This document shows positions 49,336 through 58,076 of a stretch of 64,000 nucleotides of DNA, piece after piece; position 1 is the first letter of the stretch, and each line of letters begins with the position of its first letter. This DNA is from Sphaerisporangium rufum (GTDB taxonomy: Bacteria > Actinomycetota > Actinomycetes > Streptosporangiales > Streptosporangiaceae). The notes below the pieces were generated by a model that searched no databases, was not told the DNA's origin, and saw only the letters and a list, made by a program, of their open reading frames with translations. The DNA is taken from NCBI RefSeq assembly GCF_016863395.1, contig NZ_BOOU01000041.1, forward strand, positions 1-64,000, written 5' to 3'. The position numbers were made by a program, and so were the translations under genes.

Positions 49336-50217
49336 TCAGTCCGGCGCGTGGCCGGCCCCGAGGCGCGGGCCCGACGCCACGGGCACGGCGGCGGGCGGGG
49401 CCGCCGGGGCGGCCGCGCGGTACCGGCCGGACAGCAGGATCCAGGCGGCCACCGCGAGCTGCGGGACGAGCATGATCGGCATGACCACGAGATCGTCCAG
49501 GCCGGCGCCACCGCTCAGCATGATGTCGGCGACCAGCGACAGCACCATGTTGTTGCCCGCGTGCGCCAGGCTCGTCGTCCAGATCGTGCCGGACCGGAGC
49601 CGCAGCCAGGTCAGCATGACCTCTTGGCAGACGAACCCGGCGGTCCACCACAGCAGGCCGATGAGCACGTTGCGGTAGTCGGCGTAGCCGAGGAACGCCA
49701 GCGGGAAGTGCCAGACCGCCCAGATCAACCCGGTCGCCAGCGTGGCGAGCAGCGGGCGGCCGGGGTGGATCCGCAGCCGCAGGTAGCTGGTCCAGCCGAA
49801 CTCCTCACCCCAGTACACCGGAGTCAGCGCCAGGGCGACCATCAGCAGGAGGGCGATCAGCACCACCGGCGGCACGCCGGGCGCGAAGTCCCGCAACGCG
49901 CTCGTGTCCGGCGAATACCACCCGCCGGCCACCGCGACCAGGATGCCCGCGCCGAGCAGCCCGAGCGGGCCGAACCAGGCGATCAGGTAGTAACGCCAGG
50001 CCGCGCGCAGCCGCAGGGCGAGCCCGGCGTCGGCGAACCCCTCCCGGGTCACCCAGCGGCGTACGACGATCGCCACCAGCGCCGGGACGAACGCGAAGAA
50101 CAGCTGCGCCCGCGGGTCGGCCAGCGGCATCCCCAGGCCGAAGCGCACCCCGACCATCAGCGACCACGTCAGGCCGAACGTCAGCACCAGATAGACGATC
50201 ACTCCACGGTTGCGCAC
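49336..50217 (-). CDS. CPBP-family intramembrane metalloprotease
   Basis: 293 aa from GTG 50217, where GAGGAG lies 8 nt upstream; the frame extends to 50403 without a start of comparable quality. About eight transmembrane helices. Motifs WGEEFGWTSYLRLRI (Glu-Glu pair), AVWHFPLAF and SLAHAGNN with the metal His. Same superfamily as the protease at 12942-13811 but divergent in sequence. Divergent from the histidine kinase gene. Confidence 0.85.
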   Translation of the reverse strand: MRNRGVIVYLVLTFGLTWSLMVGVRFGLGMPLADPRAQLFFAFVPALVAIVVRRWVTREGFADAGLALRLRAAWRYYLIAWFGPLGLLGAGILVAVAGGWYSPDTSALRDFAPGVPPVVLIALLLMVALALTPVYWGEEFGWTSYLRLRIHPGRPLLATLATGLIWAVWHFPLAFLGYADYRNVLIGLLWWTAGFVCQEVMLTWLRLRSGTIWTTSLAHAGNNMVLSLVADIMLSGGAGLDDLVVMPIMLVPQLAVAAWILLSGRYRAAAPAAPPAAVPVASGPRLGAGHAPD

Positions 50218-50381
50218 CGCGACGCTCCTCACGACAGGGAACAGGACGGCGAACACCGTGTCGCACCGCGACGTCCCGGCACCTGGCGATCGGGGGCGAA
50301 TCTGGACCGGCACCGGAGTGCCGGCCGGAAATGGCTCCAGGGTGGGAGGTGCGGGACCGGCCCGGCCAGCAGAATCGACGC

Positions 50382-51605
50382 ATGTCGCACAGGCTTCCGG
50401 CACCCGTCCCCTACCTGCTGGGCTGGGTCCACGCGATCATCGGCGCCGCGATCTGGCTGCCGGCGGCGACCGGCGGCGCGGTGGCCGGTCTGGCCGTCCC
50501 CGCCCCGGTCCGCACCGAGGTGTTCGCGGCCACGACGGTCCTGCTCGTCCTGCTGGGCGGGTTGGTCGGGGTCACCCGGCCCGTCGCGATCCGGCTGGGC
50601 AACGCGCTGCTGCGCACCACGTTCCCCGTCGCGCCGGCGGCCCGCGGCCGGCCGGTACGGCTCCGTTCGGCCGGCTGGACCCTGCTGCACGCCGTGTCCG
50701 GCGCCGCGCTGCTGAGCGTCGTGTTCGGTGCCCTGCTGCCGGCGGTGACCCTGCCGGCCATCTGGGCCCGCGGTGGCGGCGACCTCGTGCTGCCCGGCAT
50801 GTCACCGACGATCAGCGGCGGCCTGCCGGGGAGCTGGACCCTGGCCGTGGCGCTGGGGCTGGTCACGCTCGCCGGGGTCGCCGGCGCCGGGTACACCGCG
50901 GCGCTGCGCCGGGTGGCGCCGTACCTGCTCGGCCCGAGCGCCGCCGAGCGTATGGCGGCCGTGCGGCGGCACGCCGACCGGCTCGCGGTGCGCAACCGGC
51001 TGGCCCGGGAGCTGCACGACTCGATCGGGCACACCCTCACCGCGACCACGATCCAGGCGGCGGTGGCCGGCGCTCTGGTCGAGTCGGACCCCGAGCGGGC
51101 CCGGCACACGATGAGCGGCATCGAGGAGGCGGCGCGCACCGCGCTGGACGACCTCGACCACGTGCTCGGCGTGCTCCGCGACGGCGCCTCGCCACGGGAG
51201 CCGCAGTACACGCTGGCCGACCTCGACCCGCTGCTGGACCGGGTCCGCAGCGGCGGCACCCCGGTCGACGTGACGCTCACCGGCGATCCACGCCAGGTGC
51301 CGGCCGCCGTGTCCCGCGAGGCGTACCGGATCGTCCAGGAGGGGCTGACCAACGCGATACGCCGGTCCGGCCAGGTCACCGTCCGGATCGACGTCGGCCC
51401 GCACCACCTGGACATCGAGCTGACCAACCCGATCGCGGCCGGCCGGGTACCGGAGGTCGCGGGCGGGCGCGGCGGGCGAGGCCTGGCCGGCATCGCCGAA
51501 CGGGTCCAGGTGCTGCGCGGCGAGGTCACCGCCGGCCCGGTCACCGATCACGCGGGGCACCGCTGGCGGCTCGCCGCCCGGCTGCCGCTAGGGTCCACCC
51601 CGTGA
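50382..51605 (+). CDS. sensor histidine kinase (DesK/NarX-like)
   Basis: 407 aa from ATG 50382. Five to six hydrophobic helices in the first about 190 residues, then HisKA_3 with phospho-acceptor His in LARELHDSIGHTLTATTIQA (about 205-224) and a HATPase domain with LTNAIRRS (N box) and GGRGGRGLAGIAERV (G box). Overlaps the response regulator gene by 4 bp (GTGA). Small sensory input is within the membrane; the signal is unknown. Neighbouring CPBP protease might be a target. Confidence 0.92.
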   Translation: MSHRLPAPVPYLLGWVHAIIGAAIWLPAATGGAVAGLAVPAPVRTEVFAATTVLLVLLGGLVGVTRPVAIRLGNALLRTTFPVAPAARGRPVRLRSAGWTLLHAVSGAALLSVVFGALLPAVTLPAIWARGGGDLVLPGMSPTISGGLPGSWTLAVALGLVTLAGVAGAGYTAALRRVAPYLLGPSAAERMAAVRRHADRLAVRNRLARELHDSIGHTLTATTIQAAVAGALVESDPERARHTMSGIEEAARTALDDLDHVLGVLRDGASPREPQYTLADLDPLLDRVRSGGTPVDVTLTGDPRQVPAAVSREAYRIVQEGLTNAIRRSGQVTVRIDVGPHHLDIELTNPIAAGRVPEVAGGRGGRGLAGIAERVQVLRGEVTAGPVTDHAGHRWRLAARLPLGSTP

Positions 51606-52255
51606 TCCGCCTGCTGATCGCCGACGACGACGAGCTCACCCGGACCGGCCTGCGCTCGCTGCTGTCCACCGAGCCCGACCTGGAGGTGGTCGCCGAGGCG
51701 GCCGACGGCACCGAAGTGCTGCCGCTGGTCGTCGAGCGCCGCCCGGACGTCGTGCTGATGGACGTCCGGATGCCGAAGCTGGACGGCATCCGGGCCACCG
51801 GACTGCTGCGCGCCGAGCTGGCCGAGCCGCCCAAGGTGCTGGTCATCACGACGTTCGAGCACGACGACCACGTGTACGACGCGCTGCGTGCGGGCGCCGC
51901 CGGGTTCCTCCTCAAACGCGCCAGACTCTCGCAGATCGCGCACGCCATCCGGCTGCTCGACGCCGGGGAGTCGCTGCTGTTCCCGGACGCGGTCCGCGCG
52001 CTGGTCACCGCTCGCCCGGCCCCGCCTGCCGCCGTACGGCACCCGCGGCTCACCGGCCGGGAGACCGAGATCCTCCGGCTGATGGCCACCGGGCTGTCCA
52101 ACACCGAGATATCCCAGCGCCTGGTCATCAGCCTGGAGACGGTGAAGACCCATGTCGGCAACCTGTTCACCAAGCTGGACGCCGCCAACCGCACCCAAGC
52201 AGTGATCATCGCCTACGAGACCGGCATCGTCACCCCGGGCTCCCCCGCCACCTGA
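51602..52255 (+). CDS. NarL/LuxR-family response regulator
   Basis: 217 aa from GTG 51602. Receiver: acidic DDDE pocket (9-12), phospho-Asp in VVLMDVRMPKLDG (about 54), conserved Thr/Lys in VITTFEHDD and FLLKRA. LuxR HTH at about 148-210 (LTGRETEILRLMATGLSNTEISQRLVISLETVKTHV). Partner of the upstream kinase by overlap. Confidence 0.94.
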   Translation: MIRLLIADDDELTRTGLRSLLSTEPDLEVVAEAADGTEVLPLVVERRPDVVLMDVRMPKLDGIRATGLLRAELAEPPKVLVITTFEHDDHVYDALRAGAAGFLLKRARLSQIAHAIRLLDAGESLLFPDAVRALVTARPAPPAAVRHPRLTGRETEILRLMATGLSNTEISQRLVISLETVKTHVGNLFTKLDAANRTQAVIIAYETGIVTPGSPAT

Positions 52256-52353
52256 ATGAGCGCCAAAGGCGCCACCCTCCTATGGCGCGGGCTCGGACAG
52301 CGGATCCCCAGTTGGCCGGCCCCCGGGCCCACTCCGTTCCGCCGGAAGAGCGA

Positions 52354-53370
52354 TCAGGCCGGGAGTCGGGCGTCCGGGATCCGGCGCACGACTTCAGTGC
52401 GCGCCAACCGGTCGTGCAGCGTTCGATCTCCGGGGTCGAGGATCACCCACAGGACGTCCGCGATGAGTGCGAGCGGCCCGATGACCGGCACGAACAGCAG
52501 AAGCGGAAAGAGCAGCGTGCGGAGCGCCGTCCTGCGCTTCGCCGGCTGCCCGGCAGCATCGACGGACACCAGCCGGATCCGCAACAGTCGCTTGCCCAGG
52601 GTCCGGCCCCACCGGCGGTGCTGCCCCCAGAAGTACAGAAAGATGAAGAAGACGCCGATCAACCGCTCCGGATCGGGGGCGACCGATAGGAGGCGCAACG
52701 CATTGACCACCCCTCCCTCGACATGGAACCAAAAGAACCCCTCCAGGCCGGTCAGGAGCAGGAAGAGCGGGACGGCGAAGGTGAACGTGGCGACAACGAT
52801 CGTGTAGTCCACCAGCAACGCCGCGGGCCTGTGCCAGGTCACCCCGGCCGGCCGGGCGGCCACCGGCCGCGGCAAGGGGGCGGTGCTCGTCATCCGGGTG
52901 GCGACCAGTACGAGTGCGGCGGCCCCGAACAGGCACCACTGGGTGCTTCCCCAGGCGTCCATCATCGTGGCGAACCACTCGGCGCTGAGCAGGGGGATCA
53001 CGCCGCAGGCGTCCGGCGAGGCGTAGGCAGGCGTGGCCGGCTCCAGGACGGCGATCAGCACCAGGCCACCTGCCGCTCGCCGACCCGCCTGCCACAGATC
53101 CGGACGGCGCAGGCAGGCGAGAAATCCCATCACGACCAGGATCGCCGGAACGGCCGCGGCCACCAGGTTCTCCATGACCATGTCGAGATCACTGCGCAGG
53201 GGTTCGAGCGGCGATATCCCCCAAGGCCCCAAGCCGGCACAATAGGTCAACTCGACCTCCCCTGGCTGGAGCCGGAAGCGCCACTCCTCCCAGGACGGCC
53301 AGGCGGCGACCGCCATGGCCGCCATCCACAGCGACAACGCCGGCCTCGATAACCAGGGGGAGTTCGACAA
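52354..53370 (-). CDS. RDD-family membrane protein
   Basis: 338 aa. The start is a TTG (53370) with AAAGGA 6 nt upstream. Seven or so hydrophobic helices: an N-terminal module of four and a C-terminal RDD domain (about 175-325) with RPAALLVDYTIVVATF, GRTLGKRLLRIRLV and GDRTLHDRLARTEVV, containing the Arg-Asp signature. RDD proteins are implicated in transport or lipid environment; some are Na+/H+ antiporter-like. Function here unknown. Confidence 0.78.
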   Translation of the reverse strand: MSNSPWLSRPALSLWMAAMAVAAWPSWEEWRFRLQPGEVELTYCAGLGPWGISPLEPLRSDLDMVMENLVAAAVPAILVVMGFLACLRRPDLWQAGRRAAGGLVLIAVLEPATPAYASPDACGVIPLLSAEWFATMMDAWGSTQWCLFGAAALVLVATRMTSTAPLPRPVAARPAGVTWHRPAALLVDYTIVVATFTFAVPLFLLLTGLEGFFWFHVEGGVVNALRLLSVAPDPERLIGVFFIFLYFWGQHRRWGRTLGKRLLRIRLVSVDAAGQPAKRRTALRTLLFPLLLFVPVIGPLALIADVLWVILDPGDRTLHDRLARTEVVRRIPDARLPA

Positions 53371-53444
53371 GATGTTCCTTTCACGACCGAGGTGGACACC
53401 TTAGCGATTGGTCCGCGCCGATGACCCGCTTCGAACAGCGGACC

Positions 53445-53972
53445 TCAGCCGTTGACGGCCTCGGCGATCCGCAGCGCGGCCTGTTCGGGTGTCAGGTGCG
53501 TGGTGTCGACGAGTTCGGCCTCGCCGGGGAGCCAGGTGCGGACCGCCTCGGCGTAGGGCTCAAGATGGGCGAGACGGAAGGGCGAGGGGCGGAGGGCGAG
53601 AACGGTGTCCCCCTCGATGCGCCTGCGGAGGGTGTCCTGGTCGGCGTGGAGAACGAAGTGCCGCACCGGAACGGCATGTTCGGCGAGACCCGCCCTGATC
53701 TCGCGCCAGTACTCCTCGACCAGGACGGTCATGGGCATCACCAGGGTGCCGCCGGTGTAGGCGAGTACGCGCCGGGCGGTCTCCACTACGAGCGGCCGCC
53801 ACGGCGGCCAGTGCTGGAAGTTGTCCGTCGCCGGCAGGCCCGGCGTGATGTCCATGAGCGTCTCGCCCACCTTCTCGGCGTCGAACACCCGCGAACCGGG
53901 AATCAGGCGCTGCACGAGCGCGGCGGTCGTCGTCTTGCCCGCACCGTGAGTGCCGTTCAGCCATACGATCAC
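53445..53972 (-). CDS. TmrB-like P-loop ATP-binding protein
   Basis: 175 aa from GTG 53972. Walker A at the N-terminus: WLNGTHGAGKTTTA (about 4-17). Adenylate-kinase-like fold: FDAEKVGETLMDI, HWPPWRPLVVETARR, TLVMPMTVLVEEYWREI, and FVLHADQDTLRRRIEGD. Best match of order and motifs is the tunicamycin-resistance TmrB/AAA_33 kinase-like group. It could phosphorylate a small molecule or confer drug tolerance. Stands alone; no operon partner. Confidence 0.78.
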   Translation of the reverse strand: MIVWLNGTHGAGKTTTAALVQRLIPGSRVFDAEKVGETLMDITPGLPATDNFQHWPPWRPLVVETARRVLAYTGGTLVMPMTVLVEEYWREIRAGLAEHAVPVRHFVLHADQDTLRRRIEGDTVLALRPSPFRLAHLEPYAEAVRTWLPGEAELVDTTHLTPEQAALRIAEAVNG

Positions 53973-54095
53973 GGAATCGATGCTATGGCCGCATGTCCGG
54001 CCCGGCAGGAATCCGGAGCTCCAGCTCGCCCGTCATGCGTCGTGCTCCTACGACGACCGGCTTCGTCTGAGACGATGACTGTCCAGGAGGTGCGG

Positions 54096-54797
54096 ATGGT
54101 CATCGATCGGTTCACGACACCGCTGTACGGCATCGCCGAGGCGGCCCGTTACCTTGCCGTGCCGCCGTCCACGTTCACGACCTGGGCTTTCGGCTATCAG
54201 CGGCGCCGGCGTGACGGACGCGCCATCGAAGGCAAACCCGTGATCACCGCGGCGCGTCCTGATCGGCCGAACGAGGCCGCCGTACCGTTCATCGGGCTGG
54301 CCGAAGGTTTCGCATTGGCCGCCTTCCGCCAGGCAGGCGTGCCGCTGCAGCGCATCAGGCCGGCGATCGACGCGCTGGAGGAGGAACTCGGGCTCGCCCA
54401 TGCCCTGGCCAGCAGGCGTCTGTTCACTGATGGCGCCGAGGTTCTGTACGACTACGCCGAACATGTCGGTGATGAGTCGGCCCGGGAACTCGTGGTCGTC
54501 CGTAACAACCAGCGCGTGTTCTCCGACATCGTCGCCAGTTATCTTCGCCGGGTCGACTTCGCTTCGGACGGATACGCCCAAGTCATCACCTTGCCCCAGT
54601 ACCGGACCGCCACCGTCACGGTCGACGCCGCGCACGCCTTCGGACGTCCTCGCTTCACGCACGGCGGAGCGAAGCTGGAAGACGTCATCGATCTTTTCCA
54701 GGCCGGAGAACCCGTGGATGTGGTGGCCGAGGAATTCGGACTCAGCCGGGACGAGGTCGAGGACGCTCTCCGTGTCGCCACTCGAACAGCCGCGTAG
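54096..54797 (+). CDS. DUF433-type antitoxin protein
   Basis: 233 aa from ATG 54096, chosen because AGGAGG lies 5 nt before it (ATG 54075 is upstream in frame). An N-terminal HTH-like region (YGIAEAARYLAVPPSTFTTW) followed by a helical middle and the C-terminal DUF433 domain (about 180-230: RPRFTHGGAKLEDVIDLFQAGEPVDVVAEEFGLSRDEVEDALRV). DUF433 proteins are usually antitoxins paired with a PIN-like toxin. Here the downstream partner overlaps by 26 bp but is broken, so the antitoxin is an orphan. Confidence 0.8.
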   Translation: MVIDRFTTPLYGIAEAARYLAVPPSTFTTWAFGYQRRRRDGRAIEGKPVITAARPDRPNEAAVPFIGLAEGFALAAFRQAGVPLQRIRPAIDALEEELGLAHALASRRLFTDGAEVLYDYAEHVGDESARELVVVRNNQRVFSDIVASYLRRVDFASDGYAQVITLPQYRTATVTVDAAHAFGRPRFTHGGAKLEDVIDLFQAGEPVDVVAEEFGLSRDEVEDALRVATRTAA

Positions 54798-54906
54798 GTT
54801 CTTCGTCGACCGCAGCCTGGGACGGGTGGCGGTTCCCAAGTTGCTCCGGGCCGCCGGATGGGCCCTGATCACGGCCGAGCGGCCCCACCAGGCGACGCGA
54901 CCTTGA
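54772..54906 (+). pseudogene. truncated PIN-like toxin partner of DUF433 antitoxin
   Basis: GTG 54772 begins within the end of the antitoxin gene, as in intact pairs. The product starts RRFFVDRSLGRVAVPKLLRAAGWALIT, the opening of the VapC45/DUF5615-like PIN toxins with the first catalytic Asp, then stops after 44 codons at 54906. Full-length toxins are about 130 aa, so the remaining acidic motifs are lost. Likely a dead toxin. Confidence 0.65.
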
Positions 54907-54940
54907 ATGCCTGGCGTTCTACCCCTCGCTCGCGCTCGAC

Positions 54941-55350
54941 CTAAGGAAGCAGCTTGAAGGCTTCGATGTGGCGCGGGCGCACCACCCGGAAATGCCGGTG
55001 GTCGACCGTCGCGACCTCTCGCAGTTTCAGCCTCTCCGCAATCGTGATCACGGCGGCGTCCACCAATCCAAGAGGAAGGTCGACATATTTCTCGACCAGT
55101 TCCGCCATACGGGGGAGATCTTCATCTTCCAGCTCGGCCACCTGGAATCCATCACCGCCGAATGACTTCAGGAACGCGATCTCGGCCTGCGGACCGACCC
55201 GCGACTCCAAGAGATGCCCACCTCTCCCATGACGGGAGACGGCACGAGAAGCGGTCCTTCAGCCTCTCGGAGCAGACCGATGCAGGCCCTGTGATACTGA
55301 TCCTTGGCGTTGCCTACAGCGAGTAGGACTCCCGTGTCGCACAGGAGCAC
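54941..55350 (-). pseudogene. vapC: frameshifted VapC-type PIN-domain toxin
   Basis: N-terminal part from GTG 55350 (VLLCDTGVLLAVGNAKDQYHRACIGLL, with first catalytic Asp) reads in one frame to about 55217. The rest (LLESRVGPQAEIAFLKS ... VDLPLGLVDAAVITIAERL ... VATVDHRHFRVVRP) continues in another frame to 54941. A one-base deletion near 55213-55218, where family members read EVGYLLE, explains the switch. It begins one base after the antitoxin stop. A translated product would lack the C-terminal acidic residues. Confidence 0.8.
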
Positions 55351-55351
55351 G

Positions 55352-55555
55352 TCAGCGGCCCATCTCGAAACGCAGAATCTCTTCATGACGGGCGGCGAGA
55401 TCCGGTTCGGCATCGAACGACGCGAAAAACGGAAGATCTCGCCCCTTGGCAGCAGGCTCATCCAGTCGACCGCGAATGAGTTCCAGCGCCGGCCGAAGCT
55501 CGGCTTCGGGCAACCGGTCCACCAGGTGGTGCAGTTCCTCGCGCATCGCGCTCAT
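55352..55555 (-). CDS. antitoxin of VapBC-type pair
   Basis: 67 aa, intact. Starts MSAMREELHHLVDRLPEAEL, a frequent opening for small antitoxins beside VapC in actinobacteria, with an acidic-aromatic C-terminal half (FFASFDAEPDLAARHEEILRFEMG) that would wrap the toxin. The broken vapC follows after a 1-bp gap. Probably still binds its own promoter, but its partner is lost. Confidence 0.75.
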   Translation of the reverse strand: MSAMREELHHLVDRLPEAELRPALELIRGRLDEPAAKGRDLPFFASFDAEPDLAARHEEILRFEMGR

Positions 55556-55613
55556 AGTCTCAGTCTAGGTGGCGCGGGCCGAGAGACGCAGCGAACCCCG
55601 GCCCCGATTCCGG

Positions 55614-56975
55614 TCATCTCTTTCCTGATGTGCCACCATATGGGCGGGTGGTACAAGCGTTGCCGGAGGGGTCGGCGGCCAGAGCCTGACGGAGGTCGGT
55701 GGGGGCGGGGTGGTGGCGCTGGGCTTGGGGGACAGCGCGCAGGACAAGGTGGGCGGTCTCCAGGATGTGCCGGGTGCGGTAGCCGGGGGCGAGCGCGTCG
55801 ATGACGGCCGCCGCCTGCCGCGTCCCCTCGTCCACCCCGCCCCGGACCACCGTGCACAGGGCCTGGTGAAGCTGGACGTTGGCGCAGTACTGGTAGTCCT
55901 GGGTGAGCTTCATCAGGCTCTCCTGCGCCCGGCGCCCTGGCTCCTCCGCACCGGCCGCGGCGTAGACCCAGCTCTCGGCGAAGTGCAGCTGGTTCAGCTT
56001 CCAGAAGCCGTACGGGTCTCGATGTACGCCCTTGTCGGCGAGAGCGTGGAGAGCGTTCAGCCTGTCGAGTGCCTCGTCGTGCCGGCCGAGCATGGAGAGG
56101 GCTTTGACCTCGGTCGTCAGCAGGTCGACGTTCTGACCGCCGGCGAGCTCGCAAGCGTCACGCACGAGCTGGAGGATGGCCTCTGGGGGGCGCTGCCCGT
56201 ATAGACCGTGGCCGGCCTCTTCGCCGCGGACCATGAGCCGGAGGTCCAGGTCGCCGGAGGTGTCGGCGGCGTGGCGGGCGGTGTGCCACCAGCGGAGGGC
56301 GGTGCCGTGCTCGCCGAGGCGGGTCAGGACGTTGGCCTGGATGGACGAGAGCACCGCCAGGCAGCGCCGCAGCTCGACCGCGTCGGCGGGGCCGGCGGCG
56401 GCCAGCTGCCGGTGGAGCGCGTGCAGGTCGATGAGCAGGTCGGCGGTGACCTGGGCGGGCGGCCGGGTGCGCATCGCGTGCAGGTGGTCGGCGCAGGCCA
56501 GTTCCCAGTCCTCCAGGCTGCGATGCTCGCGGCCGAGGGAGGCGTCGAGGAGTTGCCGCAGCGGCTCGGACTGCGCGCCGAACGAGCCCACCGCGCCGAA
56601 CGGGGTGACGGCGCCGAGTCCGGCGAGAAGGTGGAGCATGGCCCGACGTTCCATGTCGTCACCTCCGGCGGGATATGCGGGGTTCGCCCAGCATGTACCC
56701 GAGGCGGACCCGGTGACGGTGTCCGGGGAGGTGAGCTTGTCGTACAGGGCGGTGAGGATGCCGTGCGCGCCGTACACCTGGTCCAGGGCCGGCACCAGCT
56801 CCGCCGGGGGCATCCGCTCGCCGCGCTCCCATCGGGCCAGGTTGGAGAAGTCCACGTGCAACGCCAGGGCCGCCCGCCGCAACGACAGGTTCGGCCGGCT
56901 CTCCCGGCAGTGCCGCATCACCGCGCCGAACAGGTGCCAGGGCGACACGTGCGGGTCGATCGGGTCTTGCGCCAT
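55614..56975 (-). CDS. XRE-family regulator (WhiJ-like) with TPR region
   Basis: 453 aa from ATG 56975 with GAGGAGG 6 nt upstream (open frame extends beyond to 57530). N-terminal HTH at about 15-70 (RRAALALHVDFSNLARWERGERMPP), followed by about 370 residues of helical TPR-like repeats. Divergent from a small protein gene and an RsbW-like ATPase, the typical actinobacterial whiJ/abaA-type cassette in which an XRE protein, a small partner and an ATP-binding protein control development or antibiotic production. Confidence 0.82.
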   Translation of the reverse strand: MAQDPIDPHVSPWHLFGAVMRHCRESRPNLSLRRAALALHVDFSNLARWERGERMPPAELVPALDQVYGAHGILTALYDKLTSPDTVTGSASGTCWANPAYPAGGDDMERRAMLHLLAGLGAVTPFGAVGSFGAQSEPLRQLLDASLGREHRSLEDWELACADHLHAMRTRPPAQVTADLLIDLHALHRQLAAAGPADAVELRRCLAVLSSIQANVLTRLGEHGTALRWWHTARHAADTSGDLDLRLMVRGEEAGHGLYGQRPPEAILQLVRDACELAGGQNVDLLTTEVKALSMLGRHDEALDRLNALHALADKGVHRDPYGFWKLNQLHFAESWVYAAAGAEEPGRRAQESLMKLTQDYQYCANVQLHQALCTVVRGGVDEGTRQAAAVIDALAPGYRTRHILETAHLVLRAVPQAQRHHPAPTDLRQALAADPSGNACTTRPYGGTSGKR

Positions 56976-57058
56976 GACCGCCTCCTCGATGGACGTGGAC
57001 CACGTAGCTGCCACTTCGTCACGCTTCCAGCACGATCGATCACCCACAATGATGACAC

Positions 57059-57075
57059 CGCTACCTTCGGTAGCG
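57059..57075. promoter_or_regulatory. 17-bp palindrome between XRE gene and its partner operon
   Basis: CGCTACC-TTC-GGTAGCG, perfect, about 84 bp before the XRE start and 75 bp before the divergent gene. Candidate operator for the XRE protein. Confidence 0.6.
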
Positions 57076-57149
57076 AAGGGAAATCGGCGGGATCGACCGG
57101 CGACCGCGAGGCCGGGCGGATCCCTGATCAGGAAGGCAGGGACGGCGGC

Positions 57150-57467
57150 GTGCGACGTCTTGGAAACCTGTGGCGCCGGAGCGGGCGCCCTCGCGGCAGG
57201 CACACCGCCGGCCGGCCCTACGCGCCGGTCGAGCCCGGCGCACCGGACCCCGGCGCCCGGGCGGCGGCGGTGCTGGTCGACCGGCTGGAGCCGGACTGGA
57301 CGGTCATCTACGGCCCGTGGAGCCGCCGCTTCTACGCGCTCGCCGTCTTCCCGACCGCGGAGCCGTTGATCATCGAGGCGGCCACCGCGCCGGAGCTGCG
57401 CGCCCTGATGCGCGAGGCCGAGCGGGACACCGCCGCCCGGCCCCGGCCCGCCGCCCCGGCCGCCTGA
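57150..57467 (+). CDS. small protein of XRE cassette (105 aa)
   Basis: 105 aa from GTG 57150. Basic, Arg/Gly-rich N-terminus (about 25 residues) followed by a compact domain with VLVDRLEPDWTVIYGPWSRRFYALAVFPTAEPLIIEAATAPELRALM. No Cys, no membrane span. Located between the XRE gene (divergent) and the ATPase gene (17 bp downstream). It occupies the slot taken by DUF397 or similar partners elsewhere, but is not DUF397. Function unknown. Confidence 0.7.
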   Translation: MRRLGNLWRRSGRPRGRHTAGRPYAPVEPGAPDPGARAAAVLVDRLEPDWTVIYGPWSRRFYALAVFPTAEPLIIEAATAPELRALMREAERDTAARPRPAAPAA

Positions 57468-57484
57468 GCCACCAGGACGCCCAC

Positions 57485-57919
57485 GTGAGCGAGACTCCCC
57501 GGCGCATCGAGACCGCCGACTTCCCGGCAACCGAGACCTCGGTGGCCGAGGCGCGGCGCTGGCTGCGCAAGATCCTGGACGGCCGGCCGCGCTGCGACGA
57601 CGCCGTCCTGCTGCTGTCCGAGGCGGCCACCAACTCGGTCGTGTACACCGACACCGCGACCATCGGGGTGACCGTGACGGTCGAGGAGAACGGCGACGTC
57701 CGCGTCGAGGTCGCCGACGAGGGCGCCCCGACCATCCCGAGCCTCGCCGGCGACCCCGAGGACCTGAAGTCCTCCGGGCGCGGCATCCTGCTGATCCGCG
57801 CGCTGGCCACCCGCTGGGGCTTCACCGCGAACCCGCCCGCCCACACCCTGTGGTTCGAACTCTCCCCGGCCCCGGCTACCCGGCAAGCGGCCCACCGGAC
57901 GCCAGAGGGCGCCCGGTGA
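57485..57919 (+). CDS. RsbW-like ATP-binding regulatory protein
   Basis: 144 aa from GTG 57485. HATPase_c_2 fold: LLLSEAATNSVVYT (N box), VRVEVADEGAPTIPS (G1 region), LKSSGRGILLIRALATRWGFT (G2). Like anti-sigma serine kinases or SpoIIAB/RsbW, common beside XRE regulators in actinomycetes. It might phosphorylate or sequester a partner. Ends at a strong hairpin. Confidence 0.88.
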   Translation: MSETPRRIETADFPATETSVAEARRWLRKILDGRPRCDDAVLLLSEAATNSVVYTDTATIGVTVTVEENGDVRVEVADEGAPTIPSLAGDPEDLKSSGRGILLIRALATRWGFTANPPAHTLWFELSPAPATRQAAHRTPEGAR

Positions 57920-57965
57920 CGTGGTGAGATTCGCCCCGAACCCCGCCGGGAATGGCCGGCGCCAC

Positions 57966-58003
57966 GATCGGCGCCGGCGGCGTGCAGGCCGCCGGCGCCG
58001 ATC
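57966..58003. terminator. bidirectional hairpin between convergent genes
   Basis: 16-bp perfect arms GATCGGCGCCGGCGGC and complement, with loop GTGCAG. Between the ATPase gene (plus) and the FtsX-domain gene (minus). Confidence 0.8.
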
Positions 58004-58076
58004 AGCGTAACGGGACGGCGAACCCGGCGGCGGGGGTGTCCCTGCCGGTGATCCCCGAAGGTGAAGGTCAACCGGG

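Noticed and set aside
54948-55232. Plus-strand short frames over the vapC remnant
   Set aside because: The minus strand carries clear PIN-domain motifs in two frames, which is best explained by a frameshifted vapC.
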